Assembly (NCBI RefSeq): GCF_000426465.1
Contig: NZ_AUFK01000013.1
Location: 124,001 to 188,000, forward strand
Direction: 5' to 3'
DNA: 64,000 bases
DNA from: Epilithonimonas caeni DSM 17710
GTDB lineage: Bacteria; Bacteroidota; Bacteroidia; Flavobacteriales; Weeksellaceae
Shown here: positions 44,936-53,919 of the stretch, one piece after another
Numbering within the stretch: the first letter of the stretch is position 1
How the letters are laid out: every line of letters begins with the position of its first letter
Position numbers and translations under genes: made by a program
The notes under the pieces: generated by a model
What the model saw: the letters and a program-made list of their open reading frames with translations, nothing else
Told to the model about the DNA's origin: nothing
Database searches by the model: none

Positions 44936-45063
44936 AAAAACAAAAATAGAGATTCTTATTTGATAATTTATTGCAATAAATGTTTTGAATTCTTCTAAAT
45001 CTCAGACTGACCGTGCAGAATTTTCTTAGAAATTTAAAACATTATCGAGTTCAGTATTAGGGA

Positions 45064-45085
45064 TGTCATGCTGAGGCTCTCGAAG
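45064..45085. repeat. Dispersed fold-back repeat, copy 2 (one clear arm)
   Basis: TGTCATGCTGAGGCTCTCGA arm, the same family as 461-482 and 53853-53874. A degenerate opposite arm (CTCAGACTGACC) lies near 45001. No gene in the surrounding 44936-45140 gap. Confidence 0.55.
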
Positions 45086-45140
45086 CATTTTTACTAAAAG
45101 AATCTTCCATTTTCAAAAAAAATTATATTAATTTTGAAGT

Positions 45141-46181
45141 ATGCGAATAGAAAACGAAATCAAGTTGGGATTCAAAGATGTGATGTTTCGTCCGAAGCGT
45201 TCCACACTCAAATCCCGTTCAGAAGTGACTATAGAAAGGGAATTCACTTTTCTTCATACTCAGAAAAAATGGAGCGGCGTTCCGTTGATAGCAGCCAATA
45301 TGGACACGGTCGGAACTTTCGAAATGGCGGAAGCTTTATCCAAAGACAAAATCATTACCGCTGTTCATAAGCATTATTCTGTACAGGAATGGTCTGATTT
45401 TCTGAAAGATAAAAGTGATGACTTCTACCAGTACATAGCATTGAGCACCGGAACAGGAAAAGCGGATGAAGAGAAGATCAAAACGATTCTGGATGCCAAT
45501 CCAAAGATTCAGTTCCTTTGTATTGATGTTGCAAATGGCTACTCCGAACATTTCGTAGAATTTGTGAAAAAAGCGCGTCAGAATTTCCCTGACAAAATCA
45601 TTATGGCCGGCAATGTCGTTACCGGCGAAATGGTGGAAGAATTGATCCTCGCCGGCGCAGATATTATCAAAGTCGGAATCGGGCCAGGTTCAGTTTGTAC
45701 GACCCGTGTGAAAACCGGTGTCGGTTACCCTCAACTCTCCGCTATTATCGAATGTGCTGATGCAGCGCACGGTTTGGGTGGTCAAATCATTGGCGACGGT
45801 GGTTGTAAAGTTCCGGGCGATGTTGCAAAAGCTTTTGGCGGCGGTTCAGATTTTGTGATGCTGGGCGGAATGTTCGCCGGACACGACGAAAGTGGTGGTG
45901 AACTCATCACAGAAAATGGGAAAACCTTCAGATTATTTTATGGTATGAGTTCTCAAACAGCAATGGATAAACATTCCGGAGGTGTTGCCGAATATCGTGC
46001 TTCGGAAGGAAAAACCGTGAAAGTTCCTTATAAAGGTCCGGTTGCGGAAACGGTAAAAGATATCTTAGGAGGTGTTCGTTCAACTTGTACTTATGTCGGA
46101 GCATCTAAACTGAAAGAACTTTCTAAGAGAACAACTTTCATCAGAGTTCAAGAGCAGGAAAATCAAGTTTTTAACGGATAG
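45141..46181 (+). CDS. guaC: GMP reductase
   Basis: 346 residues, the normal GuaC length. Features are [20 protein letters not shown] near residue 8, [16 protein letters not shown] near 49, the catalytic loop [20 protein letters not shown] near 175 (Cys in SVCTTR) and [19 protein letters not shown] near 233. It deaminates GMP to IMP with NADPH, letting guanine nucleotides feed adenine synthesis. A TAATTTTG box lies five bases before the ATG. A DUF1835 gene follows 3 bases after the stop. Confidence 0.96.
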   Translation: MRIENEIKLGFKDVMFRPKRSTLKSRSEVTIEREFTFLHTQKKWSGVPLIAANMDTVGTFEMAEALSKDKIITAVHKHYSVQEWSDFLKDKSDDFYQYIALSTGTGKADEEKIKTILDANPKIQFLCIDVANGYSEHFVEFVKKARQNFPDKIIMAGNVVTGEMVEELILAGADIIKVGIGPGSVCTTRVKTGVGYPQLSAIIECADAAHGLGGQIIGDGGCKVPGDVAKAFGGGSDFVMLGGMFAGHDESGGELITENGKTFRLFYGMSSQTAMDKHSGGVAEYRASEGKTVKVPYKGPVAETVKDILGGVRSTCTYVGASKLKELSKRTTFIRVQEQENQVFNG

Positions 46182-46184
46182 CAG

Positions 46185-46919
46185 TTGAAGCATATCTTTC
46201 ACATAACCAATGGCGATTATCTTGCTGAAGATTTGAAGAAAACTTCAATCGATGGCGAGATTATTGTCTGCCGGGAAGCTTTGGTCTCTGGGGATTTGAA
46301 AGCAAATTCACTGGAGGAATTCTGGGAAATTAGAGTCAAATCAGTTTCTCAGGATTATAATGTTTCTAAGGAAAGCTATTATGAAAAATCTGTTTCGGAG
46401 TTTGAAAAGATTCTAAATATTCCGGAAGGTTCCGAAGTTAATCTCTGGTTTGAAAATGATTTGTTTTGTCAGGTTAATTTGTGGTTTTGTATTTCTTTAC
46501 TCTCAAATATTAAAGATTTAAAAATCTATAGAATTTTTCCGAAAACAACTACAGAAAATCTTTGGAAAGGTTTTTCAGATTCTGATAATTCTGATTTGGA
46601 AGAATCGTTGAAATCCAAAATTTTATTTAATGAAAACGATATAGAATTAGCTATCAATCTTTGGAAAGCTTATCAAAATAATGACATCGATTCTCTAAAA
46701 CAATTATCAGAACATCAATCAGATTGCTTCCATTTTTTGAAGGAAATTGTTGACGCTTATATCAATATTAAGCCGGAAGATTTCATCAGGAACCAAATTG
46801 AAAACGGATTGACAGATTTTGAATCAGTCTTTAAACAATTCCAAGAAGAATTAGGGATTTTTGGTTTTGGAGATTTGCAGGTCAAGAAAATCTATGACAA
46901 AGTTTTAATTCAGAAATAA
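46185..46919 (+). CDS. DUF1835 domain protein
   Basis: 244 residues with TTG start at 46185, giving MKHIFHITNGDYLAEDLKKT, the characteristic DUF1835 opening, and REALVSGDL soon after. The C-terminal half is helical with no motif that I know. The function of the family is unknown. It is 3 bases after guaC and probably co-transcribed, with a strong terminator after it. Confidence 0.82.
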   Translation: MKHIFHITNGDYLAEDLKKTSIDGEIIVCREALVSGDLKANSLEEFWEIRVKSVSQDYNVSKESYYEKSVSEFEKILNIPEGSEVNLWFENDLFCQVNLWFCISLLSNIKDLKIYRIFPKTTTENLWKGFSDSDNSDLEESLKSKILFNENDIELAINLWKAYQNNDIDSLKQLSEHQSDCFHFLKEIVDAYINIKPEDFIRNQIENGLTDFESVFKQFQEELGIFGFGDLQVKKIYDKVLIQK

Positions 46920-46949
46920 AAAAAACCAGCCGAAATTGGCTGGTTTTTT
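46919..46949. terminator. Bidirectional intrinsic terminator
   Basis: AAAAAACCAGCC / GGCTGGTTTTTTT stem with a six-base loop. It serves the guaC operon from the left and the nucleosidase gene ending at 46952 from the right. Confidence 0.9.
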
Positions 46950-46951
46950 TA

Positions 46952-47524
46952 TTAAAGATTATCTAGTTCTTTTCTTAACGCAATCGAAGCTTTTTTAACT
47001 TCTTGCGTCCAATCATCGGCGGCATTTCCGTCTGCACCGTCAGAAATATATTTCAGGGACAGAAAATCGATTCCTTCTTGCTCAGCCACTTTCGCAAGGG
47101 CAAAAGCTTCCATATCGATGACATTATATTCCGGGTTGATATGCTCCAGCTCGAACTGGTCTCCGGAACCGCAGATGCCGTTGGGAAGATTTTCTATAAT
47201 TAATCCATATTCCAGGAGAATTGGTTCATTGGAAAATGGTGTTTCAAATTTCCGAAAACCTAAAGCTCTGACATCCATATCCCTCTGAATAAAACGACTG
47301 CAATTCACAACGCTTCCTCTGTCAAAAGTTGTGCTTCCGGCAGTTCCAAGATTGATAATCAAATCCGGATTAGTTTTCTGAATGGCTTTTGTAAGATTGT
47401 AAGTCGCTTTGGCTTTCCCTATTCCTACAAAGACTTTATTATATTTTTCGAATTCTTTTCCAGCTTCGGATTCCAAAGCAAAAACCAATAAAATATTGCT
47501 GTAATTCTTTCCGTTGATTATCAT
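46952..47524 (-). CDS. PNP/MTAN-family nucleosidase
   Basis: 190 residues. It has the phosphorylase-superfamily core: IINLGTAGSTTFDRGSVVN near residue 56, FQRDMDVRALGF-type substrate strand, VIDMEAFALAKVAEQ near 136 (catalytic Met-Glu) and LKYISDGADGNAA near 156 with the catalytic Asp. It resembles 5'-methylthioadenosine/S-adenosylhomocysteine nucleosidase but is about 40 residues shorter than standard MtnN, lacking much of the N-terminal segment. It could equally be a related nucleoside hydrolase. Confidence 0.82.
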   Translation of the reverse strand: MIINGKNYSNILLVFALESEAGKEFEKYNKVFVGIGKAKATYNLTKAIQKTNPDLIINLGTAGSTTFDRGSVVNCSRFIQRDMDVRALGFRKFETPFSNEPILLEYGLIIENLPNGICGSGDQFELEHINPEYNVIDMEAFALAKVAEQEGIDFLSLKYISDGADGNAADDWTQEVKKASIALRKELDNL

Positions 47525-47551
47525 AATTAATTTGAGTTCTATCCAAATAAT

Positions 47552-48955
47552 TTAAAACAAAACCTTGTCTTCTTTTCTTAATTCTTCCAGATATTTGCTT
47601 TTATCATCCCGATAAAAGAGATTCATCGTCTCAAACGGAATCATCTTCAAATCTTTGTTGACAATATGGGCACAGGATTTTTTAACCGCTCTTACATCAA
47701 AATCGTGAGCATCCATAAAATTCATAATGATGATTCTGAACAGATTATCATAATCCAGATCAGGAGCACAAACTTCTGGAAGACAACATAATAACTGATT
47801 CACTTTAGGTTTCACTTTATCCACTGAAATCCCAGTACTGAAAATATCCAGAAGCTGCATCTGCAATCCTGTATCTTGTTCGTAAACGATCGTATTTCGG
47901 GTTTCGTTATTCAGTAAATCAGCAGGATTGATATATCTTGTCAAAGGAATCGTTTCGCTTTCCAGTTTCAAAATATAACCCATTGCCAAAGCATCCGGAT
48001 TACAAGGAACCGGAATGATATCATCCGAATTGAGAAGTGGAAACTGATTAAGAATCTCTTGTCTTACCTCTGTCAAAGTTATTTTTTCGCAAGCCGAATC
48101 TTCCCGGTTTCTTCCTGCAATTTCAACAGGTTGAAAAGTGATTCCTCGCACACATTTTTGTTTCAGAGCAAACTCGATTATTTTTCCAATTTCATCAATA
48201 TTCTTATCTTTTTGAAGGACAATCACAAGTGTCGTCGAAAGATTCAAAGCATTGAGTTTTTCCAAAGCTCTCATTCTAACATCCGTCAAATCCTTTCCTC
48301 GGAAATCCTCCAAAACCTCTGGTTTAAAAGAATCAAACTGGAGATAAATTTCAAATTCGGGTGCATAAGTTGCCAGCTTTTCAGCAAAACCAGGGTCATT
48401 GGCTATTCTTACACCGTTTGTATTCAGCATCAGATGTTTAATCGGTTTTGACTTCGCAATGTCCATTATTTTGAAAAACTCGGGATGAATCGTAGGTTCG
48501 CCTCCACTGATTTGAACCACATCCGGTTCACCTTCATTTTTAACAATGACATCAAACATCGCTTCAATTTCTTCCAGACTTCTGTGGCTTCCGTAATGTG
48601 GCGAGGACATTGCATAACACGTTGGACAAGTCAGATTACATCGGTCAGTCACCTCCACGATTGAAAGACAGCTGTGTTGTTCGTGGTCTACACATAATCC
48701 ACAATCGTAAGGACAGCCATATTCTACATCTGTTCCGAAATGCACCGGCATTTCAGACGCTTTGTTGTAGTTTCGGATGTTTTTGTAGTAATGAACATCA
48801 GAAGCAATTTTGGTCTTGAAAAATCCGTGGTCGGGACATCTTTTGGCCATAAAAACCGATTCATCCTCGATGATAATTTTGGCTCCTACTCTTTTCAGAC
48901 ATTCCGGACAGAGACTGATGGTGTAATCGTAATAAGTATAATTTCTTATTGGCAT
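47552..48955 (-). CDS. COG1964/Tes-like radical SAM enzyme
   Basis: 467 residues. The N-terminal zinc-like knuckle is SLCPECLKRVGAKIIIED plus MAKRCPDHGFF, then YGCPYDCGLCVDHEQHSC, and the radical SAM triad is CNLTCPTCYAM with VQISGGEPTIHPE. This N-terminal pattern resembles the archaeal MJ0619/COG1964 family that includes the tetraether-lipid synthase Tes, which joins lipid tails. The C-terminal half has cysteines LLCCLPEVC. Its downstream neighbours are a two-helix protein and an Lgt paralogue, hinting at lipid modification, though chemistry here is inferred. Confidence 0.8.
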   Translation of the reverse strand: MPIRNYTYYDYTISLCPECLKRVGAKIIIEDESVFMAKRCPDHGFFKTKIASDVHYYKNIRNYNKASEMPVHFGTDVEYGCPYDCGLCVDHEQHSCLSIVEVTDRCNLTCPTCYAMSSPHYGSHRSLEEIEAMFDVIVKNEGEPDVVQISGGEPTIHPEFFKIMDIAKSKPIKHLMLNTNGVRIANDPGFAEKLATYAPEFEIYLQFDSFKPEVLEDFRGKDLTDVRMRALEKLNALNLSTTLVIVLQKDKNIDEIGKIIEFALKQKCVRGITFQPVEIAGRNREDSACEKITLTEVRQEILNQFPLLNSDDIIPVPCNPDALAMGYILKLESETIPLTRYINPADLLNNETRNTIVYEQDTGLQMQLLDIFSTGISVDKVKPKVNQLLCCLPEVCAPDLDYDNLFRIIIMNFMDAHDFDVRAVKKSCAHIVNKDLKMIPFETMNLFYRDDKSKYLEELRKEDKVLF

Positions 48956-48966
48956 AATTCAAATTC

Positions 48967-49200
48967 TTACATTCCTCCACAAACAAAGCCACTTATCAAA
49001 CCACAAATCAATAATGAAATCAGCATTGTCTGCCAAAACTGTGATTTGGAAAACTTGCGTCCGTCTTTGGATTCATAAATTGATTTTACAAAAAATGTAA
49101 TGAAAAGGGAAATAACAAGCGCTACAATTATCATAATGCTAATAATCATTGCGACCAGACCTCCCAAATTGCCGACTTCCAGAAGCGTTAGAGTTTTCAT
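48967..49200 (-). CDS. Two-helix small membrane protein
   Basis: 77 residues with two hydrophobic segments (MIISIMIIVALVISLFITFFV and FWQTMLISLLICGLISGFVC) and a charged loop between. It lies 3 bases after the Lgt paralogue and 11 bases before the radical SAM gene, all on the minus strand, so the three form one operon. No family recognised. Confidence 0.72.
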   Translation of the reverse strand: MKTLTLLEVGNLGGLVAMIISIMIIVALVISLFITFFVKSIYESKDGRKFSKSQFWQTMLISLLICGLISGFVCGGM

Positions 49201-49203
49201 TTT

Positions 49204-49965
49204 CTATAGATTTTGATTTGATTTTTGATTCAAAGTGTTTTTCATTTTAAAGATATAATAAATTATCACAACAATACACACCAACTGAATCGTTCCAAGA
49301 TTTCCTATGATTTCTATTTTCGGTTTTATAAAATCCAGCATCAATCTAAACGTGAAGTAACTCAACATAAATATCTGAAATATAAAGCCTGAAGAAAATT
49401 TTGATTTTGCCTGGATCACCTTCAAAGCAATCCAAAGAATGATGAGAAATGCAATCTCATAAAGCGCCACCGGATGTCTGAGATATTGGTCACCGAGATG
49501 CATTCCAAAAACCGAATCTGTAGGAATCCCATACGTTTCCTCATAAACTCCGGTGAAAAAACAACCAATTCTCCCGATAATCATTGCCAAAATCAAAGGA
49601 AAAACGATTAAATCTCCTGTACTTTTTTGATAACCAACAATCTTTTTTGCTAATTCTACTCCAATTAATCCAAATGATAATCCGCCAACAATGGTATTAT
49701 TGGTCCAAAATCTTTTGATATTGAAATCATTGAACAACAAATAAGGATTCTCTAAATTTCCAATCAGCTTAGAACCAATCAGAGCTCCAGCAGTAGCTCC
49801 AATAAGAACCGCCGCCGAACTACTGAATGACATTTTCTCCGATGACCTTCTTTTCAAATAAAAATAATAACGCATCGCCAGAAAAATACCAACTGTCTCA
49901 AACACAGGATGTGCCAAAACAGTCTTGCCAAAAATCTGAAATGTCAATGGAAAATCGATTGTCAT
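49204..49965 (-). CDS. Prolipoprotein diacylglyceryl transferase-like (Lgt family) protein
   Basis: About 253 residues from ATG 49965; a longer reading to 50001 lies in the fabG terminator. It is polytopic with about seven segments and keeps the Lgt signatures GRIGCFFTGVYEETYGI near residue 150 and RHPVALYEIAFLIIL near 175. Lgt transfers diacylglycerol from phosphatidylglycerol to lipoprotein cysteines. The usual GRIGNF Asn is replaced by Cys, so whether this is the organism's main Lgt or a specialised paralogue is open. It is first in the operon with the Tes-like radical SAM gene. Confidence 0.83.
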   Translation of the reverse strand: MTIDFPLTFQIFGKTVLAHPVFETVGIFLAMRYYFYLKRRSSEKMSFSSSAAVLIGATAGALIGSKLIGNLENPYLLFNDFNIKRFWTNNTIVGGLSFGLIGVELAKKIVGYQKSTGDLIVFPLILAMIIGRIGCFFTGVYEETYGIPTDSVFGMHLGDQYLRHPVALYEIAFLIILWIALKVIQAKSKFSSGFIFQIFMLSYFTFRLMLDFIKPKIEIIGNLGTIQLVCIVVIIYYIFKMKNTLNQKSNQNL

Positions 49966-49978
49966 AATTTTTATAAAA

Positions 49979-50009
49979 AAAGCTTTTTGCGTATTGCACA
50001 AAAAGCTTT
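49979..50009 (-). terminator. Intrinsic terminator of fabG
   Basis: AAAGCTTTTTG / CAAAAAGCTTT, 11-bp perfect stem with a nine-base loop, followed on the minus strand by TTTTATAAAAATTATG. It lies just past the fabG stop (50033). Confidence 0.8.
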
Positions 50010-50032
50010 ATAAATATTTGATATTGTTTTAA

Positions 50033-50776
50033 TTAAGTCAACATTCCTCCGTCAACATTCAGAACCTGGCCTGTCACGTAGGAAGATAATTCACTTGCGA
50101 AGAAAACACAGGCGTTGGCAACATCAGCAGGCTGTCCTCCTCTTTTCATTGGGATTCCTTCTCTCCATCCCTGAACTGTTTTTTCGTCCAAAGCAGCCGT
50201 CATTTCAGTTTCGATGAAACCTGGTGCGATAGCGTTGCAACGGATATTTCTGGAACCTAATTCCAAAGCGATAGATTTAGTAAAACCAATTGCTCCGGCT
50301 TTAGAAGCGGCATAATTGGCTTGTCCGGCGTTACCTTTCACGCCAACAACCGAAGTCATATTGATGATAGAACCGGATTTTGCTTTCATCATCGGTTTGA
50401 TAACTGCTTTTGTCAGGTTGAAAACCGAATCCAGATTAACTTTGATAATCGTGTCCCAATCTTCTTTTGACATTCTTAACATCAGGTTATCTCTTGTGAT
50501 TCCTGCATTATTTACCAAAATATCAATCGTCCCGAATTCTGCCAAAACATCCTCAACTAATTTTTGAGCGGCTTCATAATCCGAAGCATCTGACTGATAA
50601 CCTTTGATTTCTGTTATTTTGCTTAATTCTGATTCCAATTCTTTAGCTTTTTCAACAGAGCCGGCGTAAGTGAATGCTATTTTTGCGCCTTCTTTGGCAA
50701 AAACTTCCGCAATTCCTCTTCCGATTCCACGCGTTGCTCCTGTGATGATTGCAACTTTACCTTGTAGTAATCCCAT
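50033..50776 (-). CDS. fabG: 3-oxoacyl-[acyl-carrier-protein] reductase
   Basis: 247 residues, classical SDR. The cofactor motif GATRGIGRGIAEVFA starts near residue 13, NNAGITRDNLMLRM lies near 88, the catalytic Ser is in NMTSVVG near 137 and Tyr-Lys in YAASKAG near 151. NNAGITRDNLMLRM and VTGQVLNVDGGM are typical of FabG, which reduces 3-oxoacyl-ACP with NADPH in fatty acid elongation. It is alone, with rsmI 46 bases upstream on the same strand. Confidence 0.96.
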   Translation of the reverse strand: MGLLQGKVAIITGATRGIGRGIAEVFAKEGAKIAFTYAGSVEKAKELESELSKITEIKGYQSDASDYEAAQKLVEDVLAEFGTIDILVNNAGITRDNLMLRMSKEDWDTIIKVNLDSVFNLTKAVIKPMMKAKSGSIINMTSVVGVKGNAGQANYAASKAGAIGFTKSIALELGSRNIRCNAIAPGFIETEMTAALDEKTVQGWREGIPMKRGGQPADVANACVFFASELSSYVTGQVLNVDGGMLT

Positions 50777-50822
50777 ATATTTTTTTAATGTTTTCTAATT
50801 TTATTATGGCAAAAATAATACT

Positions 50823-51494
50823 TTAAGAGTTATTCACAATCAGAACAATCTCACCCTTTAAAGTTTTACTTTTCGAGAATTCGATTAACTCATTGATTGT
50901 TCCTCTTTTAGTCTCTTCAAATTTTTTAGAGATTTCTCTGCTCAGACTCACTCTTGTTTCTTCCCCAAAGAATTCCTTGATTTGTTCAAGTGTTGTATTG
51001 ATTTTATGTGGACTTTCGTAAAGAACAATTGTCTTCTTTTCTTCAGCCAATTGTTTCAGTTTGGTTTGTCTCCCTTTTTTCTGAGGAAGAAAGCCGGCAA
51101 AATAAAAATCGTGATTCGGCAGTCCGGAAACAACCAAAGCTGGAACAAAAGCAGTTGCTCCAGGCAAGCAAATCATTTCCAAATCTTTATCCGCACAAGC
51201 CTTTGCCAAAAGATAACCTGGATCCGAAATTCCTGGTGTTCCAGCATCTGTAATTATGGCAATATTCTGCCCATTTTCCAAATCCTGAACAACTCTTTCT
51301 GTTGCCTGATGTTCATTATGCAAATGATAAGATTTAAGTGGTTTAGAAATTTCGTAATGTTTTAGAAGAATACCGGAAGTTCTTGTATCCTCACATAAAA
51401 TATAATCCACTTCTTTCAAAACTTTCACAGCCCGGAAAGTCATATCTTCCAGATTTCCAACGGGTGTCGGAACAAAATATAAAATACCGCTCAT
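50823..51494 (-). CDS. rsmI: 16S rRNA (cytidine1402-2'-O)-methyltransferase
   Basis: 223 residues. N-terminal FVPTPVGNLEDMTFRA and the loop CEDTRTSGILLKHYEI are RsmI hallmarks; AIITDAGTPGISDPGYLLAKAC near 80 and LPGATAFVPALVVSGLP near 113 bind S-adenosyl-methionine; the tail ETKRGTINELIEF and GEIVLIVN is also conserved. It methylates C1402 of 16S rRNA, helping decoding fidelity. It is followed by fabG on the same strand. Confidence 0.95.
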   Translation of the reverse strand: MSGILYFVPTPVGNLEDMTFRAVKVLKEVDYILCEDTRTSGILLKHYEISKPLKSYHLHNEHQATERVVQDLENGQNIAIITDAGTPGISDPGYLLAKACADKDLEMICLPGATAFVPALVVSGLPNHDFYFAGFLPQKKGRQTKLKQLAEEKKTIVLYESPHKINTTLEQIKEFFGEETRVSLSREISKKFEETKRGTINELIEFSKSKTLKGEIVLIVNNS

Positions 51495-51511
51495 CTACTT
51501 CTTAAATATAT

Positions 51512-52450
51512 TTATTTCCAAAACTCCCACCATTTTTTCTTTGATTTTTTTCTTGAAATATCTTCATTCGAAATAACATTTTCTTCAATCTTTAAATGGT
51601 CATTAAGTATTTCATTATATCTTTTTTCATCATTTTGATTTATACAAAACAACCAATCTAATTGATTTTTTGTATAATATTTTTTTACAACAGACTCTGT
51701 TTCGGGATTTTTGAGCAATATTTTTATTACATCTTGATAATTTGTTTTGAATATAGTTTCAATAGGCATTATTCCCTCAGAGTTACCATAAGTCATATAA
51801 TGATAAACGTCTATATTATTATCGACCGCATATTTATGAAATAATTCAAAAAGCCTGATTTGTTCTTCTTGAGTATAATTTGGAATTAATCCTCTATCCA
51901 CATATTTATAAAAATACTCGCTTCTTAAAATATACTCCAAATCCTTTGATAAAATTTCCCAACCTACCCATTTGAATCTGTAAAATTCTTTATCTGAAAA
52001 ATCTTTAAGTGAGAATCCTGTTGTTTCTTTTATTTGTGCTTCTATTAAATTTGTATAGTCATCATACAAACCTTCAATAGGTAACTTTTCTCCAATAGAA
52101 ACTTCTTCTTCAATAATATTATTTTCAACTCGGAAATATCTTTGTTCAAAATCAGAATTTAAACTCCATTTAAAACTAAAACTCATTGTAGATTCTTGAA
52201 TAACAAAAGAAAAAACTTCATATTTTTCGGAAGTTCGTCCCCACATTCCTGTTTCCAATTCGGTTAAGATTAAAGTTGCATTTTCTAAGAAACAAACATC
52301 ATAGAACTTTTTTCTCTTATTTTTTTCAAATGCGATTTCAGGAGAAACTTTTTTTTGAAATTGCCATTCAAATGAAAGGTCTCTTCCCAAATCAAAACCA
52401 TCAATATCAAATCCTTTGTTGACACAAATCCCTGCTAAACCCTGACCCAT
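51512..52450 (-). CDS. Conserved hypothetical protein with KKWWEFWK tail
   Basis: 312 residues, no signal peptide, no motif I recognise. The sequence is charged and aromatic throughout, e.g. DIDGFDLGRDLSFEWQFQKK at the front. The C-terminus SKKKWWEFWK is an amphipathic tryptophan-rich tail that may touch membranes. The gene is 17 bases upstream of rsmI on the same strand and could be co-transcribed. No function is assigned. Confidence 0.62.
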   Translation of the reverse strand: MGQGLAGICVNKGFDIDGFDLGRDLSFEWQFQKKVSPEIAFEKNKRKKFYDVCFLENATLILTELETGMWGRTSEKYEVFSFVIQESTMSFSFKWSLNSDFEQRYFRVENNIIEEEVSIGEKLPIEGLYDDYTNLIEAQIKETTGFSLKDFSDKEFYRFKWVGWEILSKDLEYILRSEYFYKYVDRGLIPNYTQEEQIRLFELFHKYAVDNNIDVYHYMTYGNSEGIMPIETIFKTNYQDVIKILLKNPETESVVKKYYTKNQLDWLFCINQNDEKRYNEILNDHLKIEENVISNEDISRKKSKKKWWEFWK

Positions 52451-52510
52451 CTATTTTTCAATTTTCTTGAAAATTTTTTTCTAAATATGAAAGTGCTTTT
52501 TGATAATCAT

Positions 52511-53707
52511 CTATAAAAACCTGTTTTCAACCAAAGTCCACAATCTCTGTGCGTAAGAATCCACCTTCTTCCAATCTCTTTCGTAATAGATATCGCTCAA
52601 AAATTCCTGTGCTTTTTCAACCGAAGTGAACGAATTAAGCGTGTTAACCACTTCATTCAGTTCACTTTGACTTCCATTGAAAAGATATTGGGAAAATGCA
52701 ATTCTGTCATTCAAATCAAGCTTGAATTCCGGTTTTGGTTTTGGTGCTTCCATATAATCTGTCGGCACATTATTTTTCAGAAGGCTTCCGGAAGTTGGTG
52801 TTGTCGCAGGTTTTTCAATTTCTTCCAAATGGTCATCATCAAACAAAGATTTTGCAATTTTCAATCCTTTGATGTGGGCTAGTTTGAATTTCTTATCATG
52901 ATGTTCCTGTTGAGTTTGAGATTCGTAAACTTCCTGAGTATTTTCTTTAGGCTGGGTGTTTTCTTTTGAAAACTCAACAATTTTTCTCCTGTTTTCCTCA
53001 AGCTCTTTCAGTTTGGCTTCTTTTTCTGCCAATCTCGCTTCGTAATCATCTTGAGAATTTTCTCTTGAAACTGGCTCATCCTTTGTCATTGCGAAAGAAA
53101 ACTGGCTGTCCTGCATTGGTTCGAGTTTTTCAGCTGGTTCTTCTAGCAGGTTTTCTTCAGCCTGGATTTCCTCAACAGCTTCCACTATTTCTTCATGATA
53201 ATTTTGAGCTTCAATTTCATTAATTTCCGTTTCTGAAATTGATTCAACCAACTCTTCATTTGGAGCTTCGCTTTCTTGTTCGATGATTTCTTCCTGCAGA
53301 TGAATCTCTTCAATCGATGCTGTATCTTCTGCTACATCTTCCTGAGCATCGATTTCCGCAAAAGAATGGACTTCTTCCACCTCCGGAACCTCATCAAAAA
53401 TATCGTGCATTTCAGTTTCCTCAACAACGATTTCCGCAACCTTATTTTCTTCTTCAAAATCTTCTACAGAAATCAAATCAGAATCTATGTTTGTTAATTG
53501 ATTTTCAATAGTTTGAAAAGGTTCATTTTCGGTTGACGAAAACTCAAAGTTCTGAGAAATCTTAAGAAAGGAAAATTTTTGATAAAGTTGGTTAATTTCA
53601 TTCTCCTTCGCCAAAATAGCTTGATAAGTATCAGATTTTGACAATTCTGACAAAAGATTCTTTATCTCTCCGAAAATTCTCTCGTATGTATCTTGCAGGT
53701 TTTGCAT
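52511..53707 (-). CDS. Acidic, largely disordered protein with a short C-terminal domain
   Basis: 398 residues. The N-terminus is helical (NLQDTYERIFGEIKNLLSEL); residues about 85-250 are very rich in Glu with irregular repeats (EIVVEETEMHDIFDEV..., EEIHLQEEIIEQES), probably disordered or coiled coil. The last ~75 residues (FKLDLNDRIAFSQYLFNGSQ, SEVVNTL-like helices, YYERDWKKVDSYAQRLWTLV) form a compact conserved-looking domain. The architecture is seen in flavobacteria but no function is known to me. It has a repeat-bearing upstream gap. Confidence 0.65.
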   Translation of the reverse strand: MQNLQDTYERIFGEIKNLLSELSKSDTYQAILAKENEINQLYQKFSFLKISQNFEFSSTENEPFQTIENQLTNIDSDLISVEDFEEENKVAEIVVEETEMHDIFDEVPEVEEVHSFAEIDAQEDVAEDTASIEEIHLQEEIIEQESEAPNEELVESISETEINEIEAQNYHEEIVEAVEEIQAEENLLEEPAEKLEPMQDSQFSFAMTKDEPVSRENSQDDYEARLAEKEAKLKELEENRRKIVEFSKENTQPKENTQEVYESQTQQEHHDKKFKLAHIKGLKIAKSLFDDDHLEEIEKPATTPTSGSLLKNNVPTDYMEAPKPKPEFKLDLNDRIAFSQYLFNGSQSELNEVVNTLNSFTSVEKAQEFLSDIYYERDWKKVDSYAQRLWTLVENRFL

Positions 53708-53799
53708 AATATATCTTATTAATTTTTACTTAAATTTGATGTTTATAAATTTAAGAACAATTTGCTAATTTTATATACAATTTTGTTCCTAATTTAAGG

Positions 53800-53874
53800 C
53801 CTCGACAAGCTCAGCCTGACAACGCTAAAAATAAAACTTTTAGTATTAGAGGTGTCACGCTGAGCTTGTCGAAG
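53800..53874. repeat. Dispersed fold-back repeat, copy 3
   Basis: Arms at 53800-53821 (CTCGACAAGCTCAGCCTGAC) and 53853-53874 (GTCACGCTGAGCTTGTCGAA) are nearly perfect inverted partners separated by 31 bases. It is the best-preserved copy of the family also present at 411-482 and 45064-45085. Confidence 0.75.
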
Positions 53875-53919
53875 TATTTTTAATATTAGTTTTTAAAACA
53901 ATTTTTTGCTAAATTAATA

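Noticed and set aside
45129-45136. TAATTTTG as a firm guaC promoter
   Set aside because: The -7 type box is present but no TTG -33 element lies at the right distance, so it was mentioned only in the gene entry.
49966-50001. Extended N-terminus of the Lgt-like protein
   Set aside because: The extra codons come from the fabG terminator hairpin.
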